From an uncultured Shewanella sp. (GTDB taxonomy: Bacteria; Pseudomonadota; Gammaproteobacteria; Enterobacterales; Shewanellaceae): a DNA stretch of 37,266 nt. Below, piece after piece: positions 22,214-31,251 of the stretch; the stretch's first letter is position 1; each line of letters opens with the position of its first letter. The translations under genes were made by a program, and so were the position numbers. The DNA is taken from NCBI RefSeq assembly GCF_947495455.1, contig NZ_CANLZC010000053.1:1-37266 (forward strand), read 5' to 3'. The notes beneath the pieces were generated by a model. It had not been told where the DNA came from, ran no database searches, and was given only the letters and a program-made list of their open reading frames with translations.

Positions 22214-23173
22214 GTGAATGCAGTAACCAGTACACCGCGAGTGATCTTAGCCCCAATGGAAGGGGTTGTTGATGATTTAATGCGTGAAATATTATCCGCT
22301 ATTAATCCTTATGATTTAATGGTCACAGAGTTCATTCGTATTGTTAATCAAAAACTTCCTAATCGCGTCTTTTACCGTTTATGCCCTGAACTACTCAACC
22401 AAGGAAAAACGCTTTCAGGGACACCAGTCAGAATACAGTTATTAGGTCAACATCCACAGTGGATGGCGGAAAATGCCGTAAAAGCGATAGAACTAGGCTC
22501 ACATGGCATTGATGTTAATTTTGGTTGTCCAGCAAAAATAGTCAATCGAAACAAAGGTGGGGCAGTATTATTACAATACCCTGAACAACTCTACCAAATC
22601 ATGAAAGCAATAAGAGAAGCCGTCCCTAAAACACATGCAGTGACAGCCAAAATACGTTTAGGCTTTGAAGATAAGAGCCTTTTTTTAGAAAATGCGCAAG
22701 CTATTTATGAGGCTGGTACAACAGAAATTGCGGTACACGCTAGAAGTAAAGTCGATGGGTATAAGCCACCTGCCTATTGGGAATATATTACTCAAATTAA
22801 ACAAGCTTTACCCATACCTGTAATTGCTAACGGCGAAATATGGAGCAAAAACGATGCATTTAAGTGTATGCAAACCACCCATTGCAACACTATTATGATA
22901 GGTCGAGGAGCAATTGCTTTACCTAACCTAGCCGCCTGTATTAAATCAGCAGAGCAGCCCTATGATTGGAAACAAACTTTATCCCTCATGCTAGACTATA
23001 CGCAAAAAGAGCTAGCAGGTAGAAAAAGTGATTATTATCCTAGTCGCATCAAACAATGGTTTACCTATTTAAACCGTCAATACCCCGAAGCTAACCAGCT
23101 TTTTCGTCAGCTAAGAGTCCATAAAACAACTCACGATATTGTAAAAAACCTTAAAACTGCACACCAAGAATAA
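22214..23173 (+). CDS. dusC: tRNA-dihydrouridine(16) synthase DusC
   Basis: 319 residues (E. coli DusC 315). This FMN enzyme reduces U16 of tRNAs. The family start VILAPMEGVVDDLMREIL, the active-site cysteine motif VNFGCPAKIVNRNKGGA, the KIRLGFED and AVHARSKVDGYKPPAYWEYI segments, and the phosphate-binding IANGEIW and MIGRGAIALPNL motifs are all present. TEFIRIVNQKLP at residues 38-49 is characteristic of DusC over DusA or DusB. The start is GTG, with no strong Shine-Dalgarno; no in-frame ATG lies nearby upstream. It is monocistronic, divergent from bufA, and closed by a hairpin. Confidence 0.95.
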   Translation: MNAVTSTPRVILAPMEGVVDDLMREILSAINPYDLMVTEFIRIVNQKLPNRVFYRLCPELLNQGKTLSGTPVRIQLLGQHPQWMAENAVKAIELGSHGIDVNFGCPAKIVNRNKGGAVLLQYPEQLYQIMKAIREAVPKTHAVTAKIRLGFEDKSLFLENAQAIYEAGTTEIAVHARSKVDGYKPPAYWEYITQIKQALPIPVIANGEIWSKNDAFKCMQTTHCNTIMIGRGAIALPNLAACIKSAEQPYDWKQTLSLMLDYTQKELAGRKSDYYPSRIKQWFTYLNRQYPEANQLFRQLRVHKTTHDIVKNLKTAHQE

Positions 23174-23200
23174 TCAAGCAGCAAATGGAATACTGTAAAA

Positions 23201-23229
23201 ACATGACTGAGAATTGATCTCAGTCATGT
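23201..23229 (+). terminator. Terminator of dusC
   Basis: ACATGACTGAGA and TCTCAGTCATGT form a perfect 12-bp stem with a 5-base loop, 28 bases past the dusC stop. The following CTTCATT is only moderately T-rich. Confidence 0.6.
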
Positions 23230-23286
23230 CTTCATTAATGTTAAGTCCGTAAACTCATTAAAAATGACACTCACTGACAACAAACA

Positions 23287-23643
23287 ATGAAAACAGATAA
23301 TATTGTGGATAAGCTATCCAAAATTGAAATAGATTTGAAAACACAAGCACAACGTTTTCTTCCTCATAATATGGCACACCTTAATTTACAAACCCATACA
23401 ATATCTCAATCCATTCAATTAATGACTGAAACATTGGGTAAAAAACACCCTATTACTTTACAACTCATCCAGTTGGATGCTGCTTGGTGTCAATTAGAAA
23501 TGGGCTTATATGGTCTGTGCTCAGATTGTGAAATACAAATCAATCATCAAGTATTAGAACAATTTCCCTTAAAGCAACGATGCAGCTCATGCGAAGAGAA
23601 GCATCTTCATTTAGCCCATAAGCGAAAACTTAGCCACTGTTGA
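23287..23643 (+). CDS. DksA/TraR-type zinc-finger protein
   Basis: 118 residues. The C-terminal half has the DksA/TraR C4 zinc finger: C78-x2-C81 in LYGLCSDCEIQI and C99-x2-C102 in QRCSSCEEKH, spaced 17 residues apart, within the usual pattern GxYGxCxxCxxxI...FPxxxxCxxC. The N-terminal half is helical and could form part of the coiled coil that enters the RNA polymerase secondary channel, but the DxxDxA tip of true DksA is not seen. It may therefore be a TraR/YbiI-like paralogue with altered or no transcription effect. It is short, stands alone after dusC, and converges on the DedA gene. Confidence 0.75.
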   Translation: MKTDNIVDKLSKIEIDLKTQAQRFLPHNMAHLNLQTHTISQSIQLMTETLGKKHPITLQLIQLDAAWCQLEMGLYGLCSDCEIQINHQVLEQFPLKQRCSSCEEKHLHLAHKRKLSHC

Positions 23644-23782
23644 ACATTCTAAATACAGGGCTATTACAATACTATGCTCAAACACTCATATGATATGCCA
23701 AAAAGAGGGTTTAATTTAGTCCATTCACTATCAGACTCGACTCTCAGACATAGGAGAATATCATTTTGCCATCTATGTTTTG

Positions 23783-24385
23783 TCATTTTTTTTGATATTG
23801 ACGCACAGCAAATAACACCCCTACTATAACCAGTCCTATCACAACAAACCAAGTCACTACGGCATAATGATGATAAAAATCCAATAAAAATGCTCGCTGA
23901 TGATAAAGATAAGCAGGTGCAATACCAAAACAAAGTACCCAAAGTATCACAGCGAAAGTATTGCCCACTAAAAACGCCTTAAAAGGCATTTTTGCAATCC
24001 CGCAAGCAAGCGGCATCAGTTGCTTTAAGCCTTCAATAAATCGACTCATCATCAAACCCCAAATACCATAACGTTCAATGAATGAATGGCATTTATCAAT
24101 GGTTTGTTTTGATAACCAGTTTTTTCGTATCAATATATGCTCACATTGAAGGCCAATCCAATAGCCACAGATATTCCCCAAAAAAGCGCTGCTCCCCGCA
24201 ACAATCACAATAAGGGGTAAAGACATTTGCCCTAAAGATGACAAAATACTGGCCACCACTAATAATGATTGGCCGGGAGCCGGGATCCCAATGCCTTCAG
24301 CAGCAATCGCTAATGCCAAAAGCACATAACCATATTGATGTAATAAGGGGCTTAAGTCAGTGAGTAAATGTTCAATGGATAGCAT
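23783..24385 (-). CDS. DedA-family inner-membrane protein
   Basis: 200 residues, typical for DedA (about 200-220). The DedA/SNARE-associated (VTT) region is clear: AIAAEGIGIPAPGQSLLVVASIL near the N-terminus, GNICGYWIGLQ, and FIERYGIWGLMMSRFIEGLKQLMPLACGIAKMPFKAFLVGN with the conserved glycine/arginine/proline pattern. Several membrane segments are predicted (about 13-60, 135-165 and 172-194). Family members act in lipid-carrier flipping (some recycle undecaprenyl phosphate) and in membrane homeostasis; the subgroup cannot be fixed. It is followed on the same strand by no close gene and is preceded by the sensor/channel pair 123 bases away. Confidence 0.88.
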   Translation of the reverse strand: MLSIEHLLTDLSPLLHQYGYVLLALAIAAEGIGIPAPGQSLLVVASILSSLGQMSLPLIVIVAGSSAFLGNICGYWIGLQCEHILIRKNWLSKQTIDKCHSFIERYGIWGLMMSRFIEGLKQLMPLACGIAKMPFKAFLVGNTFAVILWVLCFGIAPAYLYHQRAFLLDFYHHYAVVTWFVVIGLVIVGVLFAVRQYQKK

Positions 24386-24508
24386 AAAAACTCAAAAATA
24401 AAAACATGATACTGTCTATCATAACCTAATACTCATTTTTATCGCTCGAAATGGGTAATTTTTTAATAAAACATTCTTAATTTCAATTTAAGCTTAAGTT
24501 TAAAATAG

Positions 24509-26698
24509 CTACCAAAATACCACTAAAGTAAAAATAAACAACAATCCTGTTAATAAAGGCCAGTACAATAATTTAGGTAAAGCATTATCGGCATATTGAA
24601 CAAAGCGAATATTCATTCCCCAACTAAATAAAATGGAATTAACTGAAACAATCAATACCATGGTATAAGCAATAATGAAAAAATATTCCATATAAATAAG
24701 TTCATTAGCACCAATATGAGAACGCAACTCAACATGTGCCAACAAAGCAACAAAAAACAAAGCAGAACAAGATGCAAGGACTTCAAGTGCATTAAACCCA
24801 ATTAACCCAATACGACTCTCATCTCTTGAATTTGTGAGTAAGACGGCATATAGCATTAAAAGCACAATAACCACAGGAAATAAGTAAGAAACAAAAGGAT
24901 CGATGACATTACGAACAATCTGAATATTATAATGTAATTCGGGAACATGCATTTTATTAGCTTTACTGTCTATTCCCAATGTCGAATTGTAATCATTAAA
25001 TCGAATATCAAAAAATGACCTCTTAACTTGCCAACCAGAAATAGAAAAATCAGTTTCAAGTCCAGGACGAGTACTGGTATTTAAATTATCATAAGCGGGA
25101 GCATCTGGAATTAAAATAACATGTTTTCGGTAATCTTTTGGCCAAATTCTTAACCAAATATTCTGCTTATCAAAAGGATAAGTTTCATAATTAAAGTGAC
25201 CTGATATTTTTACCCTGAAGCTCCAACCAATGGTTTGATAATCCCCTTCTTTATGATCATAAAGTTGATTCGTTTTACTCGTTATCGCATCAGGAAAAGA
25301 TAGACCTTTTTCGATATTATAATGATTAAACAATAGATAACGCTGCCATACATAACCGGACATCACTAAGTTATTATCATCATCAATTTTTGTTGATTGA
25401 ACCGTCATTCCTGTAGGAATAAAAATAGGAGGCTCTTTATGTTGCTCTAAACTGCTTTTACTATAATCCCTGACAAATGAGCGTAAACTTGCATCATTAG
25501 TGATCAGCATTGACCCTTTATCGGGCAATACCACGGTATCATCCTGAGATAACCAAAGGTATAAAATCGCAATAACAAAACTCAATGACAGAATAAGTGA
25601 AGAACTCCATAATCCCAATTGCAACTTTCTATTGCAGATCAAATTAAAAAACAATACCCAAATAAAGACGGTTAATACAGAAAAGAGCGTTAAAGCATAA
25701 GGATGGACTTTAACCCAACTTTGAAGTTCAGTAAGATGAACCAGCAGTTTATGATGAGAAAAAAACGCTTTTTCAATCACAACAGCAATCTTCCAATCCG
25801 TTTGCTGAATATCAAAAAGATATAAATAGGAAGGCACCCCAGTCAATTCATTAGCAATGAGCATAAAACGGCAGGTCTTATTGTCATGTTCACTATGACA
25901 TTCTACTGACCTTCCATTTTTAAAATATTCCTTTAAAGTATCGCCATCTTCAGTAACAATACTAGGATAACGAGAATGATAAATTTGTTTATCATGTTGA
26001 TCAAAGATAATGGCATATCCTTCATCCCCTAAATCAACAGAGTTAATTTCATCATAAAGACTGGTCACATCAATATTCACAAAAGAAAACCCAATTCTAT
26101 TCTCATTTTGAATAAGAGGTATCACATCTCTCATCACCCAACGATTACTCTGCTCATCAAATTGGACAGGCAGCCACCCCTCTTTTATCTGTACAGCACA
26201 ATGATACCAGTTTCCCGTTTCACATGAATGTAACTCATCTGCAGTATAATCATATAATAAATCAATTCGAGTCATTTCATAGCTATGATCTTGTTGCATC
26301 ATATAAGGTGAAAATAATCGTAACTTATCATTAATACTATAAGGCTCAAATGCAGCCCCTATACCACTAAAGCCATCATAAATCGAGCCCACATTTTCAA
26401 TAATACCAACGATATCTTGCTCAGATTGATCCTCTTTAGATAGTGCCTGACTCAACTCTCGGTTAACCAACTCCACTTTGAAAAAATGTTTTTCAATACT
26501 CTCTTGTATTTTGTGACTGTTCGACAGTAAATAACGACGGGTTTCATCATCCTGAATTTGGTTGACTTGCCAATTGGCGATAAAAAGCATTAAGGTGATC
26601 ACTGTTATCATCATAGTGATGAGTAAACACACAGTGAATAAGCGCTTATTATGTAATCCATACTTTCGCCAATAAGCCAAAATAGCGCTCATTGTCAT
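24509..26698 (-). CDS. Cache-like sensor fused to a pentameric ligand-gated ion-channel-like domain
   Basis: 729 residues. Visible layout: TM1 (21-43); a periplasmic Cache-like sensor (about 44-330; ends IGFSFVNIDVTSLYDEI, GDEGYAIIFDQHDKQIYHS, DWKIAVVIEK); TM2 (334-354) and TM3 (362-384) joined by a short cytoplasmic turn; a second periplasmic beta-rich domain (385-596); then four helices (599-621, 630-655, 668-691, 709-728). The second domain has YPFDKQNIWLRIWP (507-520), matching the FPFDxQ core of the Cys/Pro-loop, with both loop cysteines absent as in bacterial members. The four-helix end fits M1-M4: proline in M1, SRIGLIGFNAL opening M2, LIYMEYFF opening M3, and an outside C-terminus. 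It is translationally coupled to the upstream binding protein (TAATG). No kinase or methyl-accepting domain is present. The alternative is an unclassified Cache membrane protein. Confidence 0.6.
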   Translation of the reverse strand: MTMSAILAYWRKYGLHNKRLFTVCLLITMMITVITLMLFIANWQVNQIQDDETRRYLLSNSHKIQESIEKHFFKVELVNRELSQALSKEDQSEQDIVGIIENVGSIYDGFSGIGAAFEPYSINDKLRLFSPYMMQQDHSYEMTRIDLLYDYTADELHSCETGNWYHCAVQIKEGWLPVQFDEQSNRWVMRDVIPLIQNENRIGFSFVNIDVTSLYDEINSVDLGDEGYAIIFDQHDKQIYHSRYPSIVTEDGDTLKEYFKNGRSVECHSEHDNKTCRFMLIANELTGVPSYLYLFDIQQTDWKIAVVIEKAFFSHHKLLVHLTELQSWVKVHPYALTLFSVLTVFIWVLFFNLICNRKLQLGLWSSSLILSLSFVIAILYLWLSQDDTVVLPDKGSMLITNDASLRSFVRDYSKSSLEQHKEPPIFIPTGMTVQSTKIDDDNNLVMSGYVWQRYLLFNHYNIEKGLSFPDAITSKTNQLYDHKEGDYQTIGWSFRVKISGHFNYETYPFDKQNIWLRIWPKDYRKHVILIPDAPAYDNLNTSTRPGLETDFSISGWQVKRSFFDIRFNDYNSTLGIDSKANKMHVPELHYNIQIVRNVIDPFVSYLFPVVIVLLMLYAVLLTNSRDESRIGLIGFNALEVLASCSALFFVALLAHVELRSHIGANELIYMEYFFIIAYTMVLIVSVNSILFSWGMNIRFVQYADNALPKLLYWPLLTGLLFIFTLVVFW

Positions 26699-27876
26699 TA
26701 CTCTTCCTCAACCTGCTTTACAAAGCCTTTTTGATATTGATACTGCATCATCCATACTTTATCACTAGCCTGATGATCTGTGCTTGAAAACGAAAGAGAA
26801 GAACCAAAGTCTATCTGCGACACCGACAAAGCTTCTAATGCACTTTTAATCCCTTCAGCATTAATCTCTTCCATGTATTGCTGTAGCGCTTCAATAAACA
26901 AATAAGCTGATAAATAGCCTTCAAAGCTTATCTCATTAGGCATCACATTAGGTAAAAACATATTTAAATCGCCTTTAAATACCTCCTTTATCACTGAAGT
27001 ATGAGCAAGAAAAGGGACAACTTGAGTAATAAAAACACGATCACTAGACACAGCTAATTCATTGGATAACGCGGTGGCCCCACTAAAAGATAAATTATAA
27101 AACAGGGTGTGAGAAAATAAATTATAACTGTGATTAATAAACTTTGCCGAAGCAGCATAAGCACCAACAAGGATAATCGCTTTAGGAGGTTTAACTAAAT
27201 CCAATAGCTGAATAATCGCCCCATCAACATCTACCGTATTTCGAGGATATCGAGTCACTGGTAATTCATCCATATGCGTAAAGCCATAATGAGTGAGTAC
27301 CTTAGTCGCGGCATTCAGTCCTGCCTGCCCATAAGCATCATCCTGTAAGAAAAACGCAATTTCTCCAGGCTTAATGCCATTTTTAAAAATATGCTTAATG
27401 ATAGCCTGCATTTCCTGAGCATAACTGGCTCTAAAATTAAAAATATACTCATCAGCAGGCTGATTACGCAATATTCCAGCTCCAGTATAAGGCGCATAAA
27501 ACACACGTTTTTGTTGAGTGATATAAGGCGCTGTCAATTTAGCCGTTGGCGTCCCTACATTCCCTATAATGGCCAATACCTCATCTTGCATAATGAGCTT
27601 TTTAACATTCATCAAAGCCGCACTAGGTTGATAGCCATCATCTCGAGTGATCAGTTTAACTTCTCTGCCGTGTAATCCACCTAAACAGTTAACTTTGTTG
27701 AAGTAAGCTTGAACTCCATCTCGCATTGATTCACCTAAATATTGTACAGGACCGCTCAATGCTGTAGACATTCCTAACACGATTGGAGGCTTATCATTCG
27801 TTGGTAATTGGCATTCAGCAAAGGATAAGCTTGAAAAAGTCCAAACAAACATTAACCAGTGCACATGCTTTTCCAT
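26698..27876 (-). CDS. LivJ-type periplasmic substrate-binding protein (orphan)
   Basis: 392 residues with a signal peptide (MEKHVHWLMFVWTFSSLSFA, cut before ECQLP). It is a type I periplasmic binding fold of the Leu/Ile/Val or Peripla_BP_6 class: VLGMSTALSGPVQYLGESMRDGVQAYFNKVN, GLHGREVKLITRDDGYQP, LAIIGNVGTPTAKLTAPYI, FFLQDDAYGQAGLNAA and VNYSFEGYLSAYLFIEAL-like endings are all recognisable. Normally such proteins feed an ABC permease, but no permease or ATPase gene is nearby. Instead its stop overlaps the start of the Cache/channel-like gene by one base. This suggests that the two proteins act together, with the binding protein presenting an amino-acid-like ligand to the membrane protein. 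GAGG lies 10 bases before the ATG. Confidence 0.88.
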   Translation of the reverse strand: MEKHVHWLMFVWTFSSLSFAECQLPTNDKPPIVLGMSTALSGPVQYLGESMRDGVQAYFNKVNCLGGLHGREVKLITRDDGYQPSAALMNVKKLIMQDEVLAIIGNVGTPTAKLTAPYITQQKRVFYAPYTGAGILRNQPADEYIFNFRASYAQEMQAIIKHIFKNGIKPGEIAFFLQDDAYGQAGLNAATKVLTHYGFTHMDELPVTRYPRNTVDVDGAIIQLLDLVKPPKAIILVGAYAASAKFINHSYNLFSHTLFYNLSFSGATALSNELAVSSDRVFITQVVPFLAHTSVIKEVFKGDLNMFLPNVMPNEISFEGYLSAYLFIEALQQYMEEINAEGIKSALEALSVSQIDFGSSLSFSSTDHQASDKVWMMQYQYQKGFVKQVEEE

Positions 27877-28034
27877 AAAAAATCACGCCTCAATCAAATA
27901 CGCCCTGTAAGATTAAGACTAGTCCTCAAACAATGAAATACAAACCAAAGGATGAAAGGTTTTGGAATAAACACCTCTTAGAATTTAATTATACTGATAT
28001 GCATTGACGAAAATTAAAAGATAGAAAATCACAA

Positions 28035-28817
28035 TTAATCAAGTAATGCTTTTTCTTCTTCCCTTAAGGTCAAGACTTCAAAGCCATCTTCAGTCACTAA
28101 CACGGTATGTTCCCATTGCGCCGATAACTTTTTATCACGAGTCACCACTGTCCAACCATCTTTCTTTAATTTGACCTTTTCTTTTCCTTGGTTAATCATT
28201 GGCTCAATCGTAAATGTCATATTCGGCTTTAAAATCACACCACTACCTTGACGCCCAAAATGCAACACCTGAGGCGCTTCATGCATTTTTCGCCCTATGC
28301 CATGACCACAATACTCCCTAACGACGCTATAGCCAAAATGTTCAACATATGCCTGTATCGCATGACCCACATCTCCAAGCCTAGCACCAGGTTTGACGCA
28401 TTCAATGCCTTTCCACATCGCAGCATAAGTGACATCCACCAGCTGTCTCGCCAAAGGGCTGGCATTCGCTAACACATACATTTTACTTGAATCAGCGATA
28501 AAGCCCTCTTTCTCAAGTGTAATATCTACATTAATAATATCCGTCTGTTTCAGCTTATAATGAAGACTCGGTATACCATGACAAACCACATCATTCACTG
28601 ACGTATTCAGTACATATTGATAGCCGTATTGACCTTTACTCGCTGGACGTGCTTGTAATTGATGAATAATAAAGTCTTCAACCTTATTATTAATTGCCAT
28701 TGTCGTGATACCAGGCTGAATAAAATCATCAAGCATGGCAAAAACTCGCGCCAAAAGCTGGCCAGATTGCCGCATCAAAGCCACTTCATCCGCTGATTTA
28801 AGACAAATATCATTCAT
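28035..28817 (-). CDS. map: Methionine aminopeptidase, type I (second-copy type)
   Basis: 260 residues, the pita-bread fold of type I MetAP (E. coli 264). It removes the N-terminal Met from nascent proteins. Metal ligands are present: the two Asp in INVDITLEKEGFIADSSKMYV, His in CGHGIGRKMHEAPQVLHFG, Glu in FTIEPMINQG and Glu in QWEHTVLVTEDG. The substrate-pocket NTSVNDVVCHGIPS is standard. It is not in the rpsB-linked position usual for the main map gene, so this is probably an extra copy. Its ATG overlaps the end of the ParD-like gene by 8 bases (ATGAATGA), so the two are translated together. Confidence 0.95.
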   Translation of the reverse strand: MNDICLKSADEVALMRQSGQLLARVFAMLDDFIQPGITTMAINNKVEDFIIHQLQARPASKGQYGYQYVLNTSVNDVVCHGIPSLHYKLKQTDIINVDITLEKEGFIADSSKMYVLANASPLARQLVDVTYAAMWKGIECVKPGARLGDVGHAIQAYVEHFGYSVVREYCGHGIGRKMHEAPQVLHFGRQGSGVILKPNMTFTIEPMINQGKEKVKLKKDGWTVVTRDKKLSAQWEHTVLVTEDGFEVLTLREEEKALLD

Positions 28818-29016
28818 GAATTAAGTCTCCTAAATCCACTTGTTCCTTCTCAAGTTGCAATTTAATCAGTGACTGAAAAGTCATCGTCGGATTCAATTCT
28901 GCTAACATGCCCATTTTTATCCAAAACTCAGCTTGTGAGTTGATCGAACGAGACATCACTTGACTCGACTTTCTAATTTCTTCATGTAATACATCTGAAA
29001 TTTTGACAATACCCAT
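28810..29016 (-). CDS. ParD-like antitoxin-family protein
   Basis: 68 residues from MGIVKISDVLHEEIRKSS, preceded by AAGGTGTGGGTA; the longer in-frame ORF upstream reads into the AT-rich promoter and is unlikely to be translated. The sequence matches the ParD_like family: VKISDxLHEEIRKSSxxMSRSINSQAEFWIKMGMLAE, a ribbon-helix-helix-type DNA-binding fold in which RSINSQAEFW is the signature. No ParE toxin is adjacent. It overlaps map by 8 bases, so it may regulate the two-gene unit rather than act as an antitoxin. Confidence 0.78.
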   Translation of the reverse strand: MGIVKISDVLHEEIRKSSQVMSRSINSQAEFWIKMGMLAELNPTMTFQSLIKLQLEKEQVDLGDLIHE

Positions 29017-29041
29017 TACCCACACCTTACAATATACGCTA

Positions 29042-29069
29042 TATATACAAAACATATATGATGTATATA
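29042..29069. promoter_or_regulatory. Inverted repeat upstream of the ParD-like/map unit
   Basis: TATATAC and GTATATA form a perfect 7-bp inverted repeat around an almost co-centred CATATATG palindrome, 26-53 bases before the ParD-like start. It would overlap the promoter and fits a ribbon-helix-helix autorepressor site. High AT content makes chance palindromes more likely. Confidence 0.35.
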
Positions 29070-29730
29070 AAGCTAGCAAGTATTATTTACTACAATGCTC
29101 CCTTAATTTCACCTGAACAGACGAAATAAATCTCAAATAAAAAACCTTATATTATAAAAAGCGCCATAAAAACCGTTTGAAATTTGTAACAAATTAACAC
29201 TAAATGCTATAAAAATGATAAAAGTAATTAACACTAGAAAAAATCACACTTAAAAATTAACTTAATTTAATAATGAACCCACATTTTACATGAAAAAAAA
29301 CGACTGTAATAAATAGATAAATTTCATTTGATCTAATATAAAATTAATTATCATTATAATTCCAGCAAAAAATCAACCTTGTATTAAAAAAACGAAGACA
29401 AATAAAAACACAAAAAAACAATCACTTATAAATGAATCACTAAAAAAACAAAAAATAGCGGAAATATTATTAACAACCTTAAGAAAAGCATCAATATTAA
29501 TTGCTTTATTATTTACAGGAAAAGATAAATACCGTTATATTGATTATCAGACAATGAGTCATCATTTCAAATTGATGATATAGAAAAACCTAACAATATA
29601 ATTAGCAATCAATAATAATAAGCATGGTCATATATAGAGTATTATTCAGTCACCCATAAATAATCTGTTATTAAATATTCTCTTATATCCATAGCTATCC
29701 AAATAACGATAATTGAAGTAAGAGCTTACA
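29070..29730. other. Very AT-rich intergenic region
   Basis: About 660 bases of extremely AT-rich DNA between the ParD-like gene and the first permease. No supported gene is present: one start-less reading frame on the plus strand (about 29335-29583, no ATG/GTG/TTG at a useful place) was rejected. Short A-runs recur, as in bent or H-NS-bound DNA. A weak Fur-like stretch (TAATTATCATTATAA, about 29343-29361) is not above what this composition would give by chance. It presumably holds the permease promoter. Confidence 0.6.
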
Positions 29731-31251
29731 ATGATAAAGACAAGAGAAAAGCATAAAATCTCACTATTTAGTGCTGTTTTACTATGCTGTACCTGTATGG
29801 TCGGTTCAGGTTGGCTATTTAGTTCCCAATTAGTCGCGCAAAAAGCAGGAAACTACGCCTTCCTATCTTGGATAGTCGCGGCGATTATCATCATTGGGAT
29901 TGGAATGTGTATTTCCAGTGTTGTCTCAGATCACCCTCATCGAGGTGCAACCACTCGAATGAGCGCCATCAGTCACAATGCGACCTTTGGAATGCCTTTT
30001 GCCTTTGCAAACTGGTTCAGTGTTGCAGTTGTCATCGCAACAGAAGCCCAAGCAACAACCCAATATCTTGCGCCTTTTCTTGGTAAGGGTGTAATGCAAA
30101 ATGGCGCACTCACTTTCACAGGAAAGTCAATAGGCATAGGACTACTCTGTATCTATTTACTCATCAATTGGTATGGATTAAAACTCCTCGCTCGCATCAA
30201 TAATACCATTACAGTATTAAAAATCTTTACCCCCGTATTTGTTATCGCTATTTTATTAGCCTCTCACGTCGACATCAGTAACTTTACTCAAGTAAGCAAT
30301 ATTCATTATTCTCCAACGACCATTATCACCGCCATTGTGAGTTCTGGCATGATTTACGCGTTTAATGGCTTTCAGGTGGTGGCTTCTTTTGCAAGCGAAA
30401 TAAAAAACCCTAAGAGAAATATTCCATTAACGATTTTAATATCCGTCGGCATTGTATTGGCCTTCTATTTATTATTGCAATTTGCTTTCATGGCAGCGAT
30501 TCCGAAAGACATGCTTTCACATGGGTGGGCAGGTATAAACATGGCGTCTCCCATTGTCGGATTAACTATGGTCCTTGGGCTAAACTTCTTAACCCTATTG
30601 CTCCTGTCCGATAGTATTATCGCCCCTTCTGCTGTTGGATACACCTATCTCGGTACCTCTTCACGCATGCTCTATGCTATGTCCAAAGAAAAACAAGCAC
30701 CCAGTTTCTTAAGCCGATACATTAATCCAAACAGAGGTTTTTCAGTCCCTTCTATGATGGTTAATTTCACCATTGCTGTGGCCTTTTTATTACAAGCTGA
30801 GAGTTGGGCAGGCTTGATGGTCATCGTCACTATGCTGCACCTTATTGGTTTTATGGCTGCACCTGTGAGCATGTCTGCGCTAAAACCCAAAACAAAACCC
30901 TTTGGCCTGATCATTTTTGTCATCATTACACTACTGATGATGACTGTACCTTCCCATGATATTCTATTGAGTAACTTAGTGATCACGGTGTTATCTGTAA
31001 GCTACATGATCATTAATGGCTTAAAACATGTTAAGGAAAGTCTCATTTTCGGCAGTCCAACACTGATTTTCTTTTGGTTGATCTATTTTAGTCACTCTAT
31101 GATCATTGCCGCTATTTTAGCCATTGTATTCTTCCTGTTTGTTACGAACTCGCGTTATGTTGACACCTGTAAACAATTTAAAAATCGGCACAGAGAACAT
31201 AATGCACCTACCCCAAAAATAAACAATACCAAACACGCGGCTCAGGTTTAA
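29731..31251 (+). CDS. APC-superfamily amino-acid permease (paralogue 1)
   Basis: 506 residues with about 12 hydrophobic segments. The APC signature is at TM1: LCCTCMVGSGWLFSSQLVAQKAGNYAFLSWIVA, with the unwound GSGW substrate loop. The TM6 region MIYAFNGFQVVASFASEIKNPKRNIP is the conserved FxGFxxxxxxAxExKNPxRxIP motif. It should move an amino acid (possibly as proton symport or amino-acid exchange); the substrate is not readable from sequence, though acidic amino-acid/proton symporters look the closest. The C-terminal tail is basic (KNRHREHNAPTPKINNTKHA). GAAGTAAGAG precedes the ATG. The next gene is its close paralogue. Confidence 0.88.
   Translation: MIKTREKHKISLFSAVLLCCTCMVGSGWLFSSQLVAQKAGNYAFLSWIVAAIIIIGIGMCISSVVSDHPHRGATTRMSAISHNATFGMPFAFANWFSVAVVIATEAQATTQYLAPFLGKGVMQNGALTFTGKSIGIGLLCIYLLINWYGLKLLARINNTITVLKIFTPVFVIAILLASHVDISNFTQVSNIHYSPTTIITAIVSSGMIYAFNGFQVVASFASEIKNPKRNIPLTILISVGIVLAFYLLLQFAFMAAIPKDMLSHGWAGINMASPIVGLTMVLGLNFLTLLLLSDSIIAPSAVGYTYLGTSSRMLYAMSKEKQAPSFLSRYINPNRGFSVPSMMVNFTIAVAFLLQAESWAGLMVIVTMLHLIGFMAAPVSMSALKPKTKPFGLIIFVIITLLMMTVPSHDILLSNLVITVLSVSYMIINGLKHVKESLIFGSPTLIFFWLIYFSHSMIIAAILAIVFFLFVTNSRYVDTCKQFKNRHREHNAPTPKINNTKHAAQV

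Noticed and set aside
28810..29079. Longer version of the ParD-like protein starting at 29079
   Set aside because: The added 21 residues come from the AT-rich promoter; the start at 29016 has a good ribosome site and matches the family start.
29343..29361. Fur-box-like sequence upstream of the first permease
   Set aside because: About 14 of 19 matches, mostly A/T positions, in DNA that is nearly all A and T. Not above background.
29335..29583. Plus-strand open frame of about 80 codons in the AT-rich gap, including a stretch KKQKIAEILLTTLRKASILIALL
   Set aside because: It has no ATG, GTG or TTG at a useful position and no ribosome site. In such AT-rich DNA it could be chance or the remains of a gene; not supported as a coding sequence.
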